Source: Pedobacter psychrodurus
GTDB lineage: Bacteria; Bacteroidota; Bacteroidia; Sphingobacteriales; Sphingobacteriaceae
NCBI RefSeq assembly: GCF_004331735.1
Contig: NZ_SJSO01000022.1
Location: 33,681 to 97,680, forward strand
Length of the DNA stretch: 64,000 bases
Reading direction: 5' to 3'
Shown here: positions 27,032 to 36,706 of the stretch, piece after piece
How the letters are laid out: every line of letters begins with the position of its first letter
Numbering within the stretch: the first letter of the stretch is position 1
Translations under genes and position numbers: made by a program
The notes under the pieces: model-generated
Seen by the model: only the letters and a program-made list of their open reading frames with translations
Told to the model about the DNA's origin: nothing
The model's database searches: none

Positions 27032-28084
27032 TTAATGGTAAAAAACCAGTGCACCCAAAATTTCCTTCACCGAAAATTTAGCCCCGCAAACAAATTCATC
27101 TGCAGCACCATAATAGATCGTTAATTCGTCTCCATTAACGATGTGGCCATTTGTAAATACTACTTCTCCAAAGAAACCATGTAACTCATAATCTGCAGTT
27201 GGTACCATAATCGGTTCTTCGGTTCTGGCTAGCACTTTTGATGGATCATCGAGCGCCATTAAAAAAGCGCCTAAACAATATTGTTGTTTTTCATTTGCAC
27301 CATGATATATTTCGAGCCAGCCGCCTGCAGTTTTTATTGGTGCTGCACCAGCGCCCACACGGGCACTATCCCAGCGGTTAGGCCTGGTTTTAATAATACA
27401 CCTGTGTTTGCCCCAATGGATCCCATCAGGAGATTCGGCCAGCCAGATATAATTACCACCCAATGCTACACTGCTGGGGCGGTGCAAAGCGTAAAATTTA
27501 CCGTTAATGCGTTCTTCAAATATGGCGCAATCTTTATTATGTGGTGGGATAATCATGCCATAACTTTGGAAAGTTTTCCAATCTTTTGTGGTACGCATCC
27601 CCACACCAACCCCATGTTCAGAAACTGCCGTAAAAGTTAAATAGTAAGTATCTCCGATTAAGGATACGCGGCAATCTTCAATTCCAAAAGCTTCATCTTC
27701 ACTCTCTCCCTGCAATAAAGGGTAACCTTCTGGCTGATAAAAATGAAGACCATCATCACTACAAACCAATCTTAAATGAGATAATGTGGTTAAATAATCT
27801 GCCCCTTTATAACTGATCATCCGGGGATCACTGTCATTTAAATATGGATCACTTTCGTCGATTGCCAGAATTTCTATTCCATGTTCTTTTAATATCGGAA
27901 AAGAAATTACGCCTTCTTTCTGTTGAGGTCTTTCAGCTACCCGGATAAGCAGCCAGATTTTACCATCGAAAGTAAAAACACCTGGATTTAACAAGCATTC
28001 TATTTCCAACCCAGCGCTGCTAGGTATTAAATCTTTCGGAGAAAGTATTGGATTTTCGGAAAATCTTTTGGCAATATCGGCCAT
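27032..28084 (-). CDS. GH130 family glycosidase/phosphorylase (beta-mannoside-type)
   Basis: A 350-residue cytoplasmic protein without signal peptide. It shows the five-bladed propeller pattern of GH130: FTFDGKIWLLIRVAERP, DPRMISYKGADYLTTLSHLR, AFGIEDCRVSLIGDTYYLTFTAVS, WDSARVGAGAAPIKTAGGWLEIYHGA and GFFGEVVFTNGHIVNGDELTIYYGAADEFVCGA. Characterised members phosphorolyse or hydrolyse beta-mannosides, such as mannosyl-N-acetylglucosamine from N-glycans, giving mannose-1-phosphate. Together with the GH92 enzymes at the left of the window this would allow the core mannose to be used. The link is inferred because 6 kb and other genes lie between. The exact subfamily cannot be set here. Confidence 0.85.
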   Translation of the reverse strand: MADIAKRFSENPILSPKDLIPSSAGLEIECLLNPGVFTFDGKIWLLIRVAERPQQKEGVISFPILKEHGIEILAIDESDPYLNDSDPRMISYKGADYLTTLSHLRLVCSDDGLHFYQPEGYPLLQGESEDEAFGIEDCRVSLIGDTYYLTFTAVSEHGVGVGMRTTKDWKTFQSYGMIIPPHNKDCAIFEERINGKFYALHRPSSVALGGNYIWLAESPDGIHWGKHRCIIKTRPNRWDSARVGAGAAPIKTAGGWLEIYHGANEKQQYCLGAFLMALDDPSKVLARTEEPIMVPTADYELHGFFGEVVFTNGHIVNGDELTIYYGAADEFVCGAKFSVKEILGALVFYH

Positions 28085-28103
28085 AAAAAAATGATGTTAA
28101 AAC

Positions 28104-28134
28104 AAACAGGCGACCAAAATTTGACCGCCTGTTT
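28104..28134 (-). terminator. Stem-loop between the CsbD and GH130 genes
   Basis: AAACAGGCG at 28104-28112 pairs with CGCCTGTTT at 28126-28134. It follows the CsbD stop on the minus strand and precedes the GH130 start, so it probably ends the CsbD transcript. Confidence 0.7.
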
Positions 28135-28150
28135 TTCTATTGAATTGATA

Positions 28151-28336
28151 TTATAATGAGTTTATCCATTTCACAAGTTCATCTCTTCCTTTTCCTGTTT
28201 TTTGTTGTAGTTTCCCCAACAATTCATCGTCTTGACCTTCTTCGTGTTTTAAATCATCATCTGTTAAATCAGCATAAGCTTGTTTAACCTTTCCTTTTAT
28301 TTCATTCCACTTTCCTTTTAATTCTAACTTATCCAT
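28151..28336 (-). CDS. CsbD family small stress protein
   Basis: A 61-residue hydrophilic protein starting at 28336 (MDKLELKGKWNEIKGKVKQAY), the typical CsbD N-terminus, followed by ADLTDDDLKHEEGQDDELLGKLQQKTG. An in-frame extension to 28417 has no family resemblance. CsbD proteins are general-stress-induced in many bacteria and their biochemical role is unknown. The gene stands alone between two terminator-separated neighbours. Confidence 0.9.
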   Translation of the reverse strand: MDKLELKGKWNEIKGKVKQAYADLTDDDLKHEEGQDDELLGKLQQKTGKGRDELVKWINSL

Positions 28337-28537
28337 GCTCGTGTTTTTTTTGGATTTAAACAATGTAACTTTTAATCCATTAACAATTTTTGCCTCCCTT
28401 TGTTTTGATTTAAGCACATTAAACCAAACAATGACCTGATTTCATCATAGTTCACAAGGTTTTTTCCATATTTTTAGTTACATTAAGAGTATCATTTCTA
28501 TGAATGATTAAAAATTATTAACTAAACTACCAATTTG

Positions 28538-31528
28538 ATGAAAAAACTACTCTTATGTATGATTTTATCTTTCAGTGTAATTTCGTTTGCTTTCGCACAA
28601 GGCAAGGTAATTACCGGGAAAGTTACGTCAGCCTCAGGACCAATTCCTGGCGTTAGCGTATTTGTAAAAGGCTCGCCAGCTAACGGCACCCAAAGTGATG
28701 CTACCGGAGCTTTTAAATTAACCGTTTCAGACGATGCTAAAACACTTGTTTTTAGCTTTATCGGTTTCAAAACCAAAGAAGTGCCTATTACAGGGCAAAG
28801 CGTTAATGTAAGCCTTGATGAGGAAAACAATACGCTATCGGATGTGGTTGTAGTGGGTTATGGTACACAAAATAGAAGAGATGTAACGGGATCAATAGCG
28901 AAAGTTACAGCAGCTGATTTGAAAGACAAGCCTTTAACAACCATCGAAAGTGCTTTACAAGGCAAGGCACCTGGGGTATTTATCAACTCTAGTAGTGGTA
29001 AACTGGGTCAGGCACTCCAAATTCGGGTAAGGGGTATTTCTTCAATTTCGGCAAGTAACCAACCCTTATTTGTTATCGACGGCACGCCTGTGATTACTGA
29101 TGCTTTAGGAACCTATACAGAGCCTGACAATCCGCTGGCTGCAATTAATCCTGACGATATTGAATCAATGGAAGTACTAAAAGATGCTGCAGCTGCAGCT
29201 ATTTACGGAGCAAGAGCATCTAATGGTGTAGTATTAATTACAACGAAAAAAGGTAAAGAAGGAAAGACTAATGTTGATTTTGGTTACTATGCTGGCTTTA
29301 GTGATCCGACTAAGAAAAATCAATTCTTAAACGCGGCTCAATACAAACAATTGATGGAAGAATCATTTAAGAATTCTAATTATGATGGTGGTAATTACAG
29401 TAATTCTTCAGAGCTTTGGGAAGATTATACGGGAACTACAGATTGGGATGGCAATGTAGATGCCGACTGGGCAAATGCTGCTTTTAGAAGAGGCCATACT
29501 CAACAATATAACCTCAATATCAACGGTGGTGATGCAAAGACCAAGTTTATGTTATCTGGAAATTATAATGATAATAAAGGCATTATAATTGGTAACCGCT
29601 ATGTCAGAACCGGAGGCAGATTAAGTTTAGACCACACGGTTTCAAATCTTCTAACAGTAGGAGGAAATATCAACATTTCAAAAGTAGATAATTATCGCGT
29701 ATCCAACGACAATGCTTTCTCTAATCCACTTCAGTTAAATGCGTTACCTCCAATACAATCAATTTATGATGCTTCAGGAGAATTAAATAGTAGTACTGTT
29801 TATTACAACGGTCTGATAGATTTAGCAAATGGAAGTAATCTTTCTACTACTTATAGAACTTTCGCAACAGCTTTCGCAAGCCTAAAAATAACACCGAATT
29901 TAGTTTTCAGAAGTGAGTACGGTTTCGATTTAAATAGTCTTGAAGAAGAACTTTACTTAGGTTCAAAAACTCAAGATGGTGGTGGAACTTCGGGTTATGG
30001 TTCAGATTACAACGCTAAATCCATTAATTTCAACACCAATAATACCTTAACCTATACTAAAGTTTTCAATGAAAAACATAGCTTAAACGTATTAGGTGGT
30101 TTTACTTTTCAAGAAGCACAATTAAGATATGGAACAGTTACCGGTACAGGTTTCCCTTCAGATAAATTTACAAAAATTGCCAGTGCTGCTACAATATCGG
30201 CAGGTAGTTCCTTTGAATCAAAATATTCATTCGTATCTTATTTAGCCAGGGTTAATTACAAGTATGCCGATAAGTACTTAGTAAGTGCTTCAATTAGAAC
30301 AGATGGTTCATCAAGATTTGGTTCAAACCAAAGATATGGAACGTTTCCAGCCGCTTCAATTGGCTGGATTGCATCTGAAGAGGACTTCTTAAAATCAAGC
30401 ATATGGTTGAGTAATTTGAAACTTAGGGCAAGTTATGGCTTAACAGGTAATGCGGAGATTGGAAACTTTGCCTCGAGAACCCTATATGGCGGTGTTAATT
30501 ATGCAGGTACTGCTGGCACTTTACCAAATCAATTAGGAGATCCAAATTTAACTTGGGAAAATACATCTAACTTCAATATTGGCTTAGATTTTGGAATATT
30601 GGCAGATCGTATCAATGGAACTGTAGAAGTATATAAAAAGAAAACAACCGATTTACTATTAAGTGTTCCTATTCCAGCAACAAATGGCTTCAGCTCTATT
30701 GTACAAAACATCGGAGATCTAGAAAACAAAGGTTTAGAACTTTCATTGAATACTAAAAACTTTGTAGGGGAATTTAAATGGAGTACATCTTTTAATATTT
30801 CGTTTAATAGAAATAAAATTCTACGTTTAGCTGGCCAGCCAATTTATCCAGGTGGAAGATATATTGGAAGAATCGCTGAAGGTGAGCCTTATGGTTACTT
30901 TTATGGAAAGGCCTATGCTGGTGTAGATACGAATAATGGGAATGCATTATATTATTTAGATGATAGCCGCACTACAACAACGACGGTATATAGCAGTGCA
31001 AAAGATCAAAAAATTGGCGATCCAAATCCTAATTTTTATGGTGGTTTTGGTAACAGGTTCTCTTATAAAAATTTCGATTTAGACATTCAAACACAATTTG
31101 TTTCTGGCAATGATATTTACAATGCTGCAGGTGGTTTCCAATCCGCAAATGGTGATTATTTCGACAATCAAACGATCGATCAAATGAACTATTGGACGAC
31201 CTCTAACAGAATTACTTCAATCCCTCAACCTAGATTTGGTGCTTCAAATGGAACACGACCTTCCTCAAGATATATTCAGGATGGTTCTTATTTGAGAGTA
31301 AAAAGTGTAATATTCGGCTACAATGTACCTAAATCATTTATCACAAAATACAAGTTGCAAAATTTACGCGTTTATGCATCTGCTCAGAATTTATTCACAA
31401 TAACAGGCTACAATGGCTACGATCCTGAAGTAAACACTACGTTCGCAGGAAGTGTTCAATTGGGTCACGATTTCTACACACCTCCTCAAGCAAGAACAAT
31501 CACTTTTGGAGTTAATGTTGGATTTTAA
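28538..31528 (+). CDS. SusC/RagA family TonB-dependent transporter (third pair)
   Basis: A 996-residue protein from the ATG at 28538; a TTG just before it was not chosen. A signal peptide (SFAFAQ) is followed by a carboxypeptidase-like domain (KVITGKVTSASGPIPGVSVFV), the TonB/plug start (LSDVVVVGYGTQNRRDVTGSIA), the plug signature (SSISASNQPLFVIDGTP, ASNGVVLITTKKG) and a barrel ending GVNVGF. It is only distantly related to SusC copies A and B and has no LacI operator in front. Its SusD partner begins 22 bp downstream. The first 600 bp counted are about 43% GC and two later 300-bp samples about 35%. SusC copy A appears to show a similar drop, so this alone does not prove a mosaic. Confidence 0.95.
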   Translation: MKKLLLCMILSFSVISFAFAQGKVITGKVTSASGPIPGVSVFVKGSPANGTQSDATGAFKLTVSDDAKTLVFSFIGFKTKEVPITGQSVNVSLDEENNTLSDVVVVGYGTQNRRDVTGSIAKVTAADLKDKPLTTIESALQGKAPGVFINSSSGKLGQALQIRVRGISSISASNQPLFVIDGTPVITDALGTYTEPDNPLAAINPDDIESMEVLKDAAAAAIYGARASNGVVLITTKKGKEGKTNVDFGYYAGFSDPTKKNQFLNAAQYKQLMEESFKNSNYDGGNYSNSSELWEDYTGTTDWDGNVDADWANAAFRRGHTQQYNLNINGGDAKTKFMLSGNYNDNKGIIIGNRYVRTGGRLSLDHTVSNLLTVGGNINISKVDNYRVSNDNAFSNPLQLNALPPIQSIYDASGELNSSTVYYNGLIDLANGSNLSTTYRTFATAFASLKITPNLVFRSEYGFDLNSLEEELYLGSKTQDGGGTSGYGSDYNAKSINFNTNNTLTYTKVFNEKHSLNVLGGFTFQEAQLRYGTVTGTGFPSDKFTKIASAATISAGSSFESKYSFVSYLARVNYKYADKYLVSASIRTDGSSRFGSNQRYGTFPAASIGWIASEEDFLKSSIWLSNLKLRASYGLTGNAEIGNFASRTLYGGVNYAGTAGTLPNQLGDPNLTWENTSNFNIGLDFGILADRINGTVEVYKKKTTDLLLSVPIPATNGFSSIVQNIGDLENKGLELSLNTKNFVGEFKWSTSFNISFNRNKILRLAGQPIYPGGRYIGRIAEGEPYGYFYGKAYAGVDTNNGNALYYLDDSRTTTTTVYSSAKDQKIGDPNPNFYGGFGNRFSYKNFDLDIQTQFVSGNDIYNAAGGFQSANGDYFDNQTIDQMNYWTTSNRITSIPQPRFGASNGTRPSSRYIQDGSYLRVKSVIFGYNVPKSFITKYKLQNLRVYASAQNLFTITGYNGYDPEVNTTFAGSVQLGHDFYTPPQARTITFGVNVGF

Positions 31529-31550
31529 TTGTTATTTAAATACTAGAATT

Positions 31551-32921
31551 ATGAAAAATTACTTAAAAAATATAATTGCTGGAGGCCTAATCTTATTAAG
31601 CATATCTTCTTGCAAAAAACAATTAGAAATTGAGCCAAAACAGTCCATCTCATCTGGTGTAGCGCTATCAAGTCCATCTGATGTTCAAAATGCACTAACA
31701 GGTGCTTATACAGTTTTAGCTTCTGGTGATTTATATGGAACCAATTTGGTTTTTTTGCCCGATATATATGCCAGCAATAACTACTTAAACTGGACAGGTA
31801 CGTTTAGTACTTATAGAGATATATCTAATAAATCTATAATATCTACAAATGCAGATGTGCTTAGAACATGGACATCTGCATATAAAGCGATTAATGTTGC
31901 TAATACAGTTATCTCGGCATTAAGCGTAGTAACGGACCCTACTGCTAAGAGTACAATTGAAGGAAAAGCTTTATTTATTCGAGGAATAATGCATTTTGAA
32001 TTAGTTAGACTTTATGCACTACCTTTCGATGCTACCGGAACAAATACTAATTTGGGCGTTCCAATTATAACAAAGGCAGTCCAAACTACTGATGATATTG
32101 TGTATTCAACTCCTAGAAACACTGTTTCTGAAGTATATACTGCAGTTGAAAATGACTTGAAAGCATCAATAACAAATTTGTCATCTGCAGATGACAAATA
32201 TGCTTCCATGGCATTTTTGGCAAGAGTATATTTGCAGGAAGGCAAATATGCATTAGCTAGAGATATGGCTAATGATATCATAACTAGTAGCCCATATAGC
32301 TTGATTACTTCTTCTCTTGAAGTACCATTTAGAACAAAAAAATCATCAGAGGGAATTTTTGAGATTGCACAAAATGAGCAAAGTAATGCAGGTACATCTA
32401 ACGACGGTTTAGCAACATTTTACTCTAGCTACCAAAACTCTACTGGCGGAGATGTTGGTAGAGGTGATGCAAGTGTAAATATCAATTTTTATAATTCTTT
32501 TGAGACTGGAGATAAAAGACAAACAGAATTAATATATGATGGTGATGGTGCAAAATCAGGGAAATTCACTAAGAAATGGTATGATTATTTTGGAAACATT
32601 CCTGTTGCCCGTATTACTGAACAGTATTTGATTAGAGCTGAATGTAATTTTAGATTAGGCACAACTATTGGAGCAACACCGGCAAGTGATATTAATGCAT
32701 TAAGAACCCGAGCTGGTTTAGGTAATGTTGTACCAACTTTAGCAATTATTTTAAATGAGCGAGAAAAGGAATTAGATTATGAAGGATTCAGGCTTCATGA
32801 CTATAAAAGAACTAAACGTTCGATTGGAACATTTTCTTATAATGATCCAAAACTTGTATTTCCAATTCCAGATCGTGAACTAAGTGCGAATAAGGGGTTA
32901 GTTCAAAATCCTGGGTATTAA
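31551..32921 (+). CDS. SusD/RagB family surface glycan-binding lipoprotein (third pair)
   Basis: A 456-residue lipoprotein. The start at 31551 gives MKNYLKNIIAGGLILLSISSC with lipobox cysteine at residue 21; an upstream in-frame stretch overlapping SusC was rejected for this reason. SusD features are VLRTWTSAYKAINVANTVISAL, EGKALFIRGIMHFELVRLYALPF and the C-terminal LNEREKELDYEGFRLHDYKRTKRS with NPGY at the end. It is smaller and of a different subtype than the SusD copies at 9833 and 16075. It pairs with SusC at 28538-31528. A 3' fragment of a related SusD lies at 34299-34445. Confidence 0.94.
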   Translation: MKNYLKNIIAGGLILLSISSCKKQLEIEPKQSISSGVALSSPSDVQNALTGAYTVLASGDLYGTNLVFLPDIYASNNYLNWTGTFSTYRDISNKSIISTNADVLRTWTSAYKAINVANTVISALSVVTDPTAKSTIEGKALFIRGIMHFELVRLYALPFDATGTNTNLGVPIITKAVQTTDDIVYSTPRNTVSEVYTAVENDLKASITNLSSADDKYASMAFLARVYLQEGKYALARDMANDIITSSPYSLITSSLEVPFRTKKSSEGIFEIAQNEQSNAGTSNDGLATFYSSYQNSTGGDVGRGDASVNINFYNSFETGDKRQTELIYDGDGAKSGKFTKKWYDYFGNIPVARITEQYLIRAECNFRLGTTIGATPASDINALRTRAGLGNVVPTLAIILNEREKELDYEGFRLHDYKRTKRSIGTFSYNDPKLVFPIPDRELSANKGLVQNPGY

Positions 32922-32936
32922 ATAATATAGCAAAAG

Positions 32937-32966
32937 ATGCCAATCTGAGAATGATTGGCATTTTTG
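32937..32966 (+). terminator. Terminator after the third SusD gene
   Basis: ATGCCAATC and GATTGGCAT form a perfect 9-bp stem followed by TTTTTG, 15 bp after the stop. Confidence 0.85.
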
Positions 32967-33018
32967 TTTACTATTGTTCTAAAAAAATAATAATTTGGTT
33001 TATTATTCACAACTTAAT

Positions 33019-34131
33019 TTATCTTCCAGATTTTAGAGTTATTGCATGAGACAATATACTTGAAAAACCATTAGAATCTACAACTTTAAGTTTAATGTTA
33101 GAATTAATTAATTGTGTTCCAGTAGTTATTGTTTCAATTGTAATATGATTAGTCCCTTGTCCACTTGTTATTGTTCCAATACTTGACGGGACCGTCCATG
33201 TAAAAGTAACTCCATTCGTATTTGATCCCCAATATTCGTACTCTACTCCACGCCATATTGTATTTGGTCCAATTATTGTCCACGATATTTTTGGGTATAA
33301 ATTCCATAATGCTACTGCATCTTTATTAGATAAAACTCCAGCTAAAGTATTATTTGGACCACTATTCATAATCGAATTTACATCTGTCCCACCAGCATTC
33401 GGAACCTCTATAGCATTTACTGCTGTACCAACATCATCTACCCCATAACTAGATTCCCCTACCTGAAGCCAATCTGTATGTCTAAAACCAATACAATGCC
33501 CAAACTCATGAGCAATTACAGTACTCATTTGATTAGGGTTTAGGCCATCATTTATCATACTTTGAGTATTAATCCTTACTAAATTGCCAGCACTCCCATT
33601 AAGTGGAGACCGAGCAAGACCATAACCGCTAATAGCTTCATTAACAATTAAAATATCATATGCTGCGCCAGAAACAATACTAAAAAAAATGCCCGCCTGT
33701 GTAACACTATTCCATAGACCAATTGCAGCATTTATCTCATTAGTTAAATTAGTTATCGATGGGTCTATAAAAATTCGAACATTAATTCGATTATCAGCGT
33801 TAACTAAATTTCCTGTATATGTTTGACTAATTTTTGAATCCCCAATAGCGGGTAAAGTACTCATTAATTTATCCTGTAAAATTAAGGGGGCTTCTACTTT
33901 TAAGCTTTTATTTACTGGTATTTTCATGTTTTTTGGAAAAGATATATCACCCTCAACAACATACTCATTTCCAATATCTATTATTGATGACTCAGAAAAA
34001 CCTAAACTTTTTATGTATGAGAGTACTTCTTTTTTTTCATCGATTACTTGCATGTTATTATTGTCCTTTTTACATGACCCAGCTAATAGAATGACTAAGA
34101 GGCTTAAATTTAAAATTTTGTTTGTTTTCAT
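33019..34131 (-). CDS. M57-like zinc metalloprotease lipoprotein with C-terminal Ig/PKD-like domain
   Basis: A 370-residue lipoprotein: signal with lipobox cysteine at residue 20 (LLAGSC). The metzincin-type zinc motif HEFGHCIGFRH at residues 208-218 gives His208, His212 and His218 as ligands and Glu209 as catalytic base. The preceding INVRIFIDPSITNLTNEINAAIGLWNSV and the HTDW after the motif resemble the M57 family found in Bacteroidota. Residues about 280-370 (WTIIGPNTIWRGVEYEYWG, FTWTVPSSIGTITSG) look like an Ig or PKD fold. The gene converges on SusD and sits between it and a SusD remnant. Its AT-rich composition and isolated orientation suggest insertion, not proven. Confidence 0.85.
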   Translation of the reverse strand: MKTNKILNLSLLVILLAGSCKKDNNNMQVIDEKKEVLSYIKSLGFSESSIIDIGNEYVVEGDISFPKNMKIPVNKSLKVEAPLILQDKLMSTLPAIGDSKISQTYTGNLVNADNRINVRIFIDPSITNLTNEINAAIGLWNSVTQAGIFFSIVSGAAYDILIVNEAISGYGLARSPLNGSAGNLVRINTQSMINDGLNPNQMSTVIAHEFGHCIGFRHTDWLQVGESSYGVDDVGTAVNAIEVPNAGGTDVNSIMNSGPNNTLAGVLSNKDAVALWNLYPKISWTIIGPNTIWRGVEYEYWGSNTNGVTFTWTVPSSIGTITSGQGTNHITIETITTGTQLINSNIKLKVVDSNGFSSILSHAITLKSGR

Positions 34132-34298
34132 TTTTACTTTTAGTTACCATGCCTAGTCTTACAAAACAGGCATTATTGTTTTTATATAACTACAAATTAA
34201 CAATAAAAGCATTAGTAATCAATAAATTAAGAAAAAACACATTAAAGATCAGGATGTTGACTAATTGAAAAAAGCTATGTAACACCCAAAAGTATTGA

Positions 34299-34445
34299 AT
34301 CATTTTATGGCTTAGCATTCACGATGCAAAAAGAACGCAAACAAATATTGGCAACATACCATGGAATTCTACCAGATTAGTTTTCCCAATTCCACAAAGG
34401 GAGATTGACGCAAATACAAAATTGGTTCAAAACCCAGGTTACTAG
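34299..34445 (+). pseudogene. Orphan 3' end of a SusD gene
   Basis: One plus frame reads LSIHDAKRTQTNIGN...RLVFPIPQRE...KLVQNPGY-stop. This aligns with the last ~45 residues of the SusD ending at 32921 (FRLHDYKRTKRSIGT...KLVFPIPDRE...GLVQNPGY). A TGA at 34296-34298 precedes the frame, and the upstream bases GAATCATTTTATGG hint at a frameshifted EGF continuation. The rest of the gene is missing. A strong terminator follows at 34462, as expected behind a real SusD gene. It is a relic of a lost or exchanged SusCD pair. Confidence 0.85.
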
Positions 34446-34461
34446 GAATAGCATGATAACA

Positions 34462-34496
34462 AAAATGGCCCCGAAAATCGGGGCCATTTTTGTTAC
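34462..34496. terminator. Strong terminator behind the SusD remnant and acs
   Basis: AAAATGGCCCC and GGGGCCATTTT form a perfect 11-bp stem with loop GAAAATC, then a T run. It is suitable for both the plus-strand relic and the convergent acs gene, whose stop lies at 34510. Confidence 0.85.
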
Positions 34497-34509
34497 TTTA
34501 AAATTATGA

Positions 34510-36405
34510 TTAAAGCTTCTTCGTCGCTTCAATAATTTCTTCTACAATTCCTGGATCAAGCAGCGTAGATGTATCACCTAAATTACTGGTATCTCCTTCA
34601 GCAATCTTCCGTAGAATTCTACGCATAATTTTGCCGGAACGTGTTTTTGGCAAACCAGAAACAAACAATATTTTATCAGGCTTAGCAATCGCCCCAATTA
34701 CGCGGGTAACCGTTTGTAAAATATCTTTTTTAGATAATTCTGCTTCGCCATGCATTTCTGGATAAATGACAAAAGCATAAATGCCCTGACCTTTTACATC
34801 GTGCGGATAACCCACAACAGCACTTTCTACCACACCGGCGTGCATATTAATGGCGTTTTCTACTTCCGCGGTACCAATTCTATGTCCTGAAACATTTAAT
34901 ACATCATCTACACGACCAGTAATTCGATAATAACCATCTTCATCACGCAAACAGCCATCACCAGTAAAATATAAATTCTCGTAAGTAGAGAAATAAGTTT
35001 GTTTGCAACGCTCATGATCGCCGTAAGTGGTACGCAACATGCCCGGCCAAGGGAATTTGATACAAAGATTTCCCATCACCCCGTTCCCTTCAATTTCATT
35101 ACCATTTTCGTCTACCAAAATTGGCTGAATACCCGGTAAAGGCAGTGTAGCAAAACTAGGCTTGGTTGGTGTTACTGTAGCAATAGGCGAAATCATAATC
35201 CCTCCGGTTTCTGTTTGCCACCAGGTATCAACAATAGGCGCTTTCCCGCGACCTATTTTCTCGTCAAACCAATGCCATGCCTCTTCATTAATGGGCTCTC
35301 CTACCGAGCCTAAAACGCGGATTGAGCTTAAATCTTTATCTTTAAGAGGTTCTTCGCCATAACTCATTAAAGAACGGATAGCCGTAGGTGCTGTATATAA
35401 TGTATTTACTTTATGTTTTTCTACAATATCCCAAAAGCGAGAAGGTGTTGGGTATGTTGGAATCCCCTCGAACAATACGGATGTTGCACCTTGCGATAGC
35501 GGTCCGTAAATAATATAAGAGTGGCCTGTAATCCAGCCGATATCGGCAGTACAGAAATATACCTCACCAGGCTGGTAATTAAACACATTTGAAAAGGTAT
35601 ACCCTGCATAAACCATATAACCTCCACAGGTATGCACCACACCTTTAGGTTTTCCGGTAGAGCCAGATGTGTAGAGAATGAACAGCATATCTTCTGCATC
35701 CATTTCTTCCGCTTCACAAATATCATTTACGTGCTTAACCTCATCTTCCCACCATACATCCCTACCTTTCAGCATCGAAACAGGTGTACGGATATGGGTT
35801 AACACGATGCATTTTTCTACGGTTGGGCAACCGATTAATGCATCATCAATTACCTCTTTTAAAGGAATCTGTTTATTGCCCCGATAAGAACCATCGGCAG
35901 TAATAACTACTTTACATTGCGAATCGTTAATCCGGTCGGCAATAGATTTAGCAGAAAATCCCCCAAAAATAACCGAGTGAACGGCACCAATTCTTGCGCA
36001 GGCTAAAACAGCAATAGCCAGTTCGGGTACCATTGGCATGTAAATACAAATACGGTCGCCTTTTTTAGCACCATTACGTTTTAAAACGTTGGCAAAGCGA
36101 CAAACGCGTTCGTGCAACATTTTATAAGTATAAGTAACACTTTCTTCTTCAGGATTATTAGGTTCCCAAACAATAGCAGGTTTATCTCCATTGGTAGCCA
36201 AATGACGGTCTAAACAATTCTCGGTAATGTTAAGTTTGGCCCCTTCGAACCATTTAATATTCGGTTCGTTAAAGTTCCACGATAATACCTTAAACCAAGG
36301 CTTGCGCCATTGAAAGTTTTGCGCTACCTCGCCCCAAAACTGCTCTGGGTTTTCTACGCTTTTTTTATAATCTTCTTCGTATTGCTTAAAAGATGTAATT
36401 TGCAT
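34510..36405 (-). CDS. acs: Acetyl-coenzyme A synthetase
   Basis: A 631-residue cytoplasmic ligase that activates acetate to acetyl-CoA through acetyl-AMP. It shows the adenylate-forming motif YTSGSTGKPKGVVH, TADIGWITGHSYI, the WWQTETGG substrate-pocket motif, YFTGDGCLRDEDGYYRITGRVDDV and the C-terminal PKTRSGKIMRRILRK with the lysine that is acetylated in regulated homologues. Its length is typical. It is monocistronic, divergent from the ribosomal-protein genes at 36707. Confidence 0.97.
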   Translation of the reverse strand: MQITSFKQYEEDYKKSVENPEQFWGEVAQNFQWRKPWFKVLSWNFNEPNIKWFEGAKLNITENCLDRHLATNGDKPAIVWEPNNPEEESVTYTYKMLHERVCRFANVLKRNGAKKGDRICIYMPMVPELAIAVLACARIGAVHSVIFGGFSAKSIADRINDSQCKVVITADGSYRGNKQIPLKEVIDDALIGCPTVEKCIVLTHIRTPVSMLKGRDVWWEDEVKHVNDICEAEEMDAEDMLFILYTSGSTGKPKGVVHTCGGYMVYAGYTFSNVFNYQPGEVYFCTADIGWITGHSYIIYGPLSQGATSVLFEGIPTYPTPSRFWDIVEKHKVNTLYTAPTAIRSLMSYGEEPLKDKDLSSIRVLGSVGEPINEEAWHWFDEKIGRGKAPIVDTWWQTETGGIMISPIATVTPTKPSFATLPLPGIQPILVDENGNEIEGNGVMGNLCIKFPWPGMLRTTYGDHERCKQTYFSTYENLYFTGDGCLRDEDGYYRITGRVDDVLNVSGHRIGTAEVENAINMHAGVVESAVVGYPHDVKGQGIYAFVIYPEMHGEAELSKKDILQTVTRVIGAIAKPDKILFVSGLPKTRSGKIMRRILRKIAEGDTSNLGDTSTLLDPGIVEEIIEATKKL

Positions 36406-36706
36406 TGCTCGTTTTTATATTTTGGATTAGTGGCGGCTAATTTAAATAAATAATAATAAGGAGAAATAGTCTAATCGTATCAAAATGAATATCAAACGTT
36501 TGATCAGAAATATTTATTTTTAATAGATGTAATATATGAAGAATTTAATATTCGGCATTACAATCATTGCACAAACCTTTACTGCCTATAAATATTAATT
36601 ATAAAAAATAATTAGCTAGGCTATTGTTGTTTACAATTATTATTCAGATATTTGCACACTCTTAAAAAAATTAAGCGGACGATATTAACAACTATATTTA
36701 CAAGTC
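36406..36706. promoter_or_regulatory. Divergent control region of acs and rpmB
   Basis: This 300-bp AT-rich stretch has no gene. A Bacteroidota-type promoter for rpmB is suggested by TTG at 36627-36629 and TATTTG at 36649-36654 with 19 bp between. This would start transcription about 45 bp before rpmB. For acs no clear pair is seen on the minus strand. Confidence 0.5.

Noticed and set aside
28538..29220. GC shift within the third SusC gene as proof of a recombination point
   Set aside because: SusC copy A also shows GC-richer plug and AT-richer barrel sequence where sampled, so the shift may be a family property.
31452..31550. SusD start inside the end of SusC
   Set aside because: It would bury the lipoprotein signal; the ATG at 31551 gives a proper signal peptide with lipobox.
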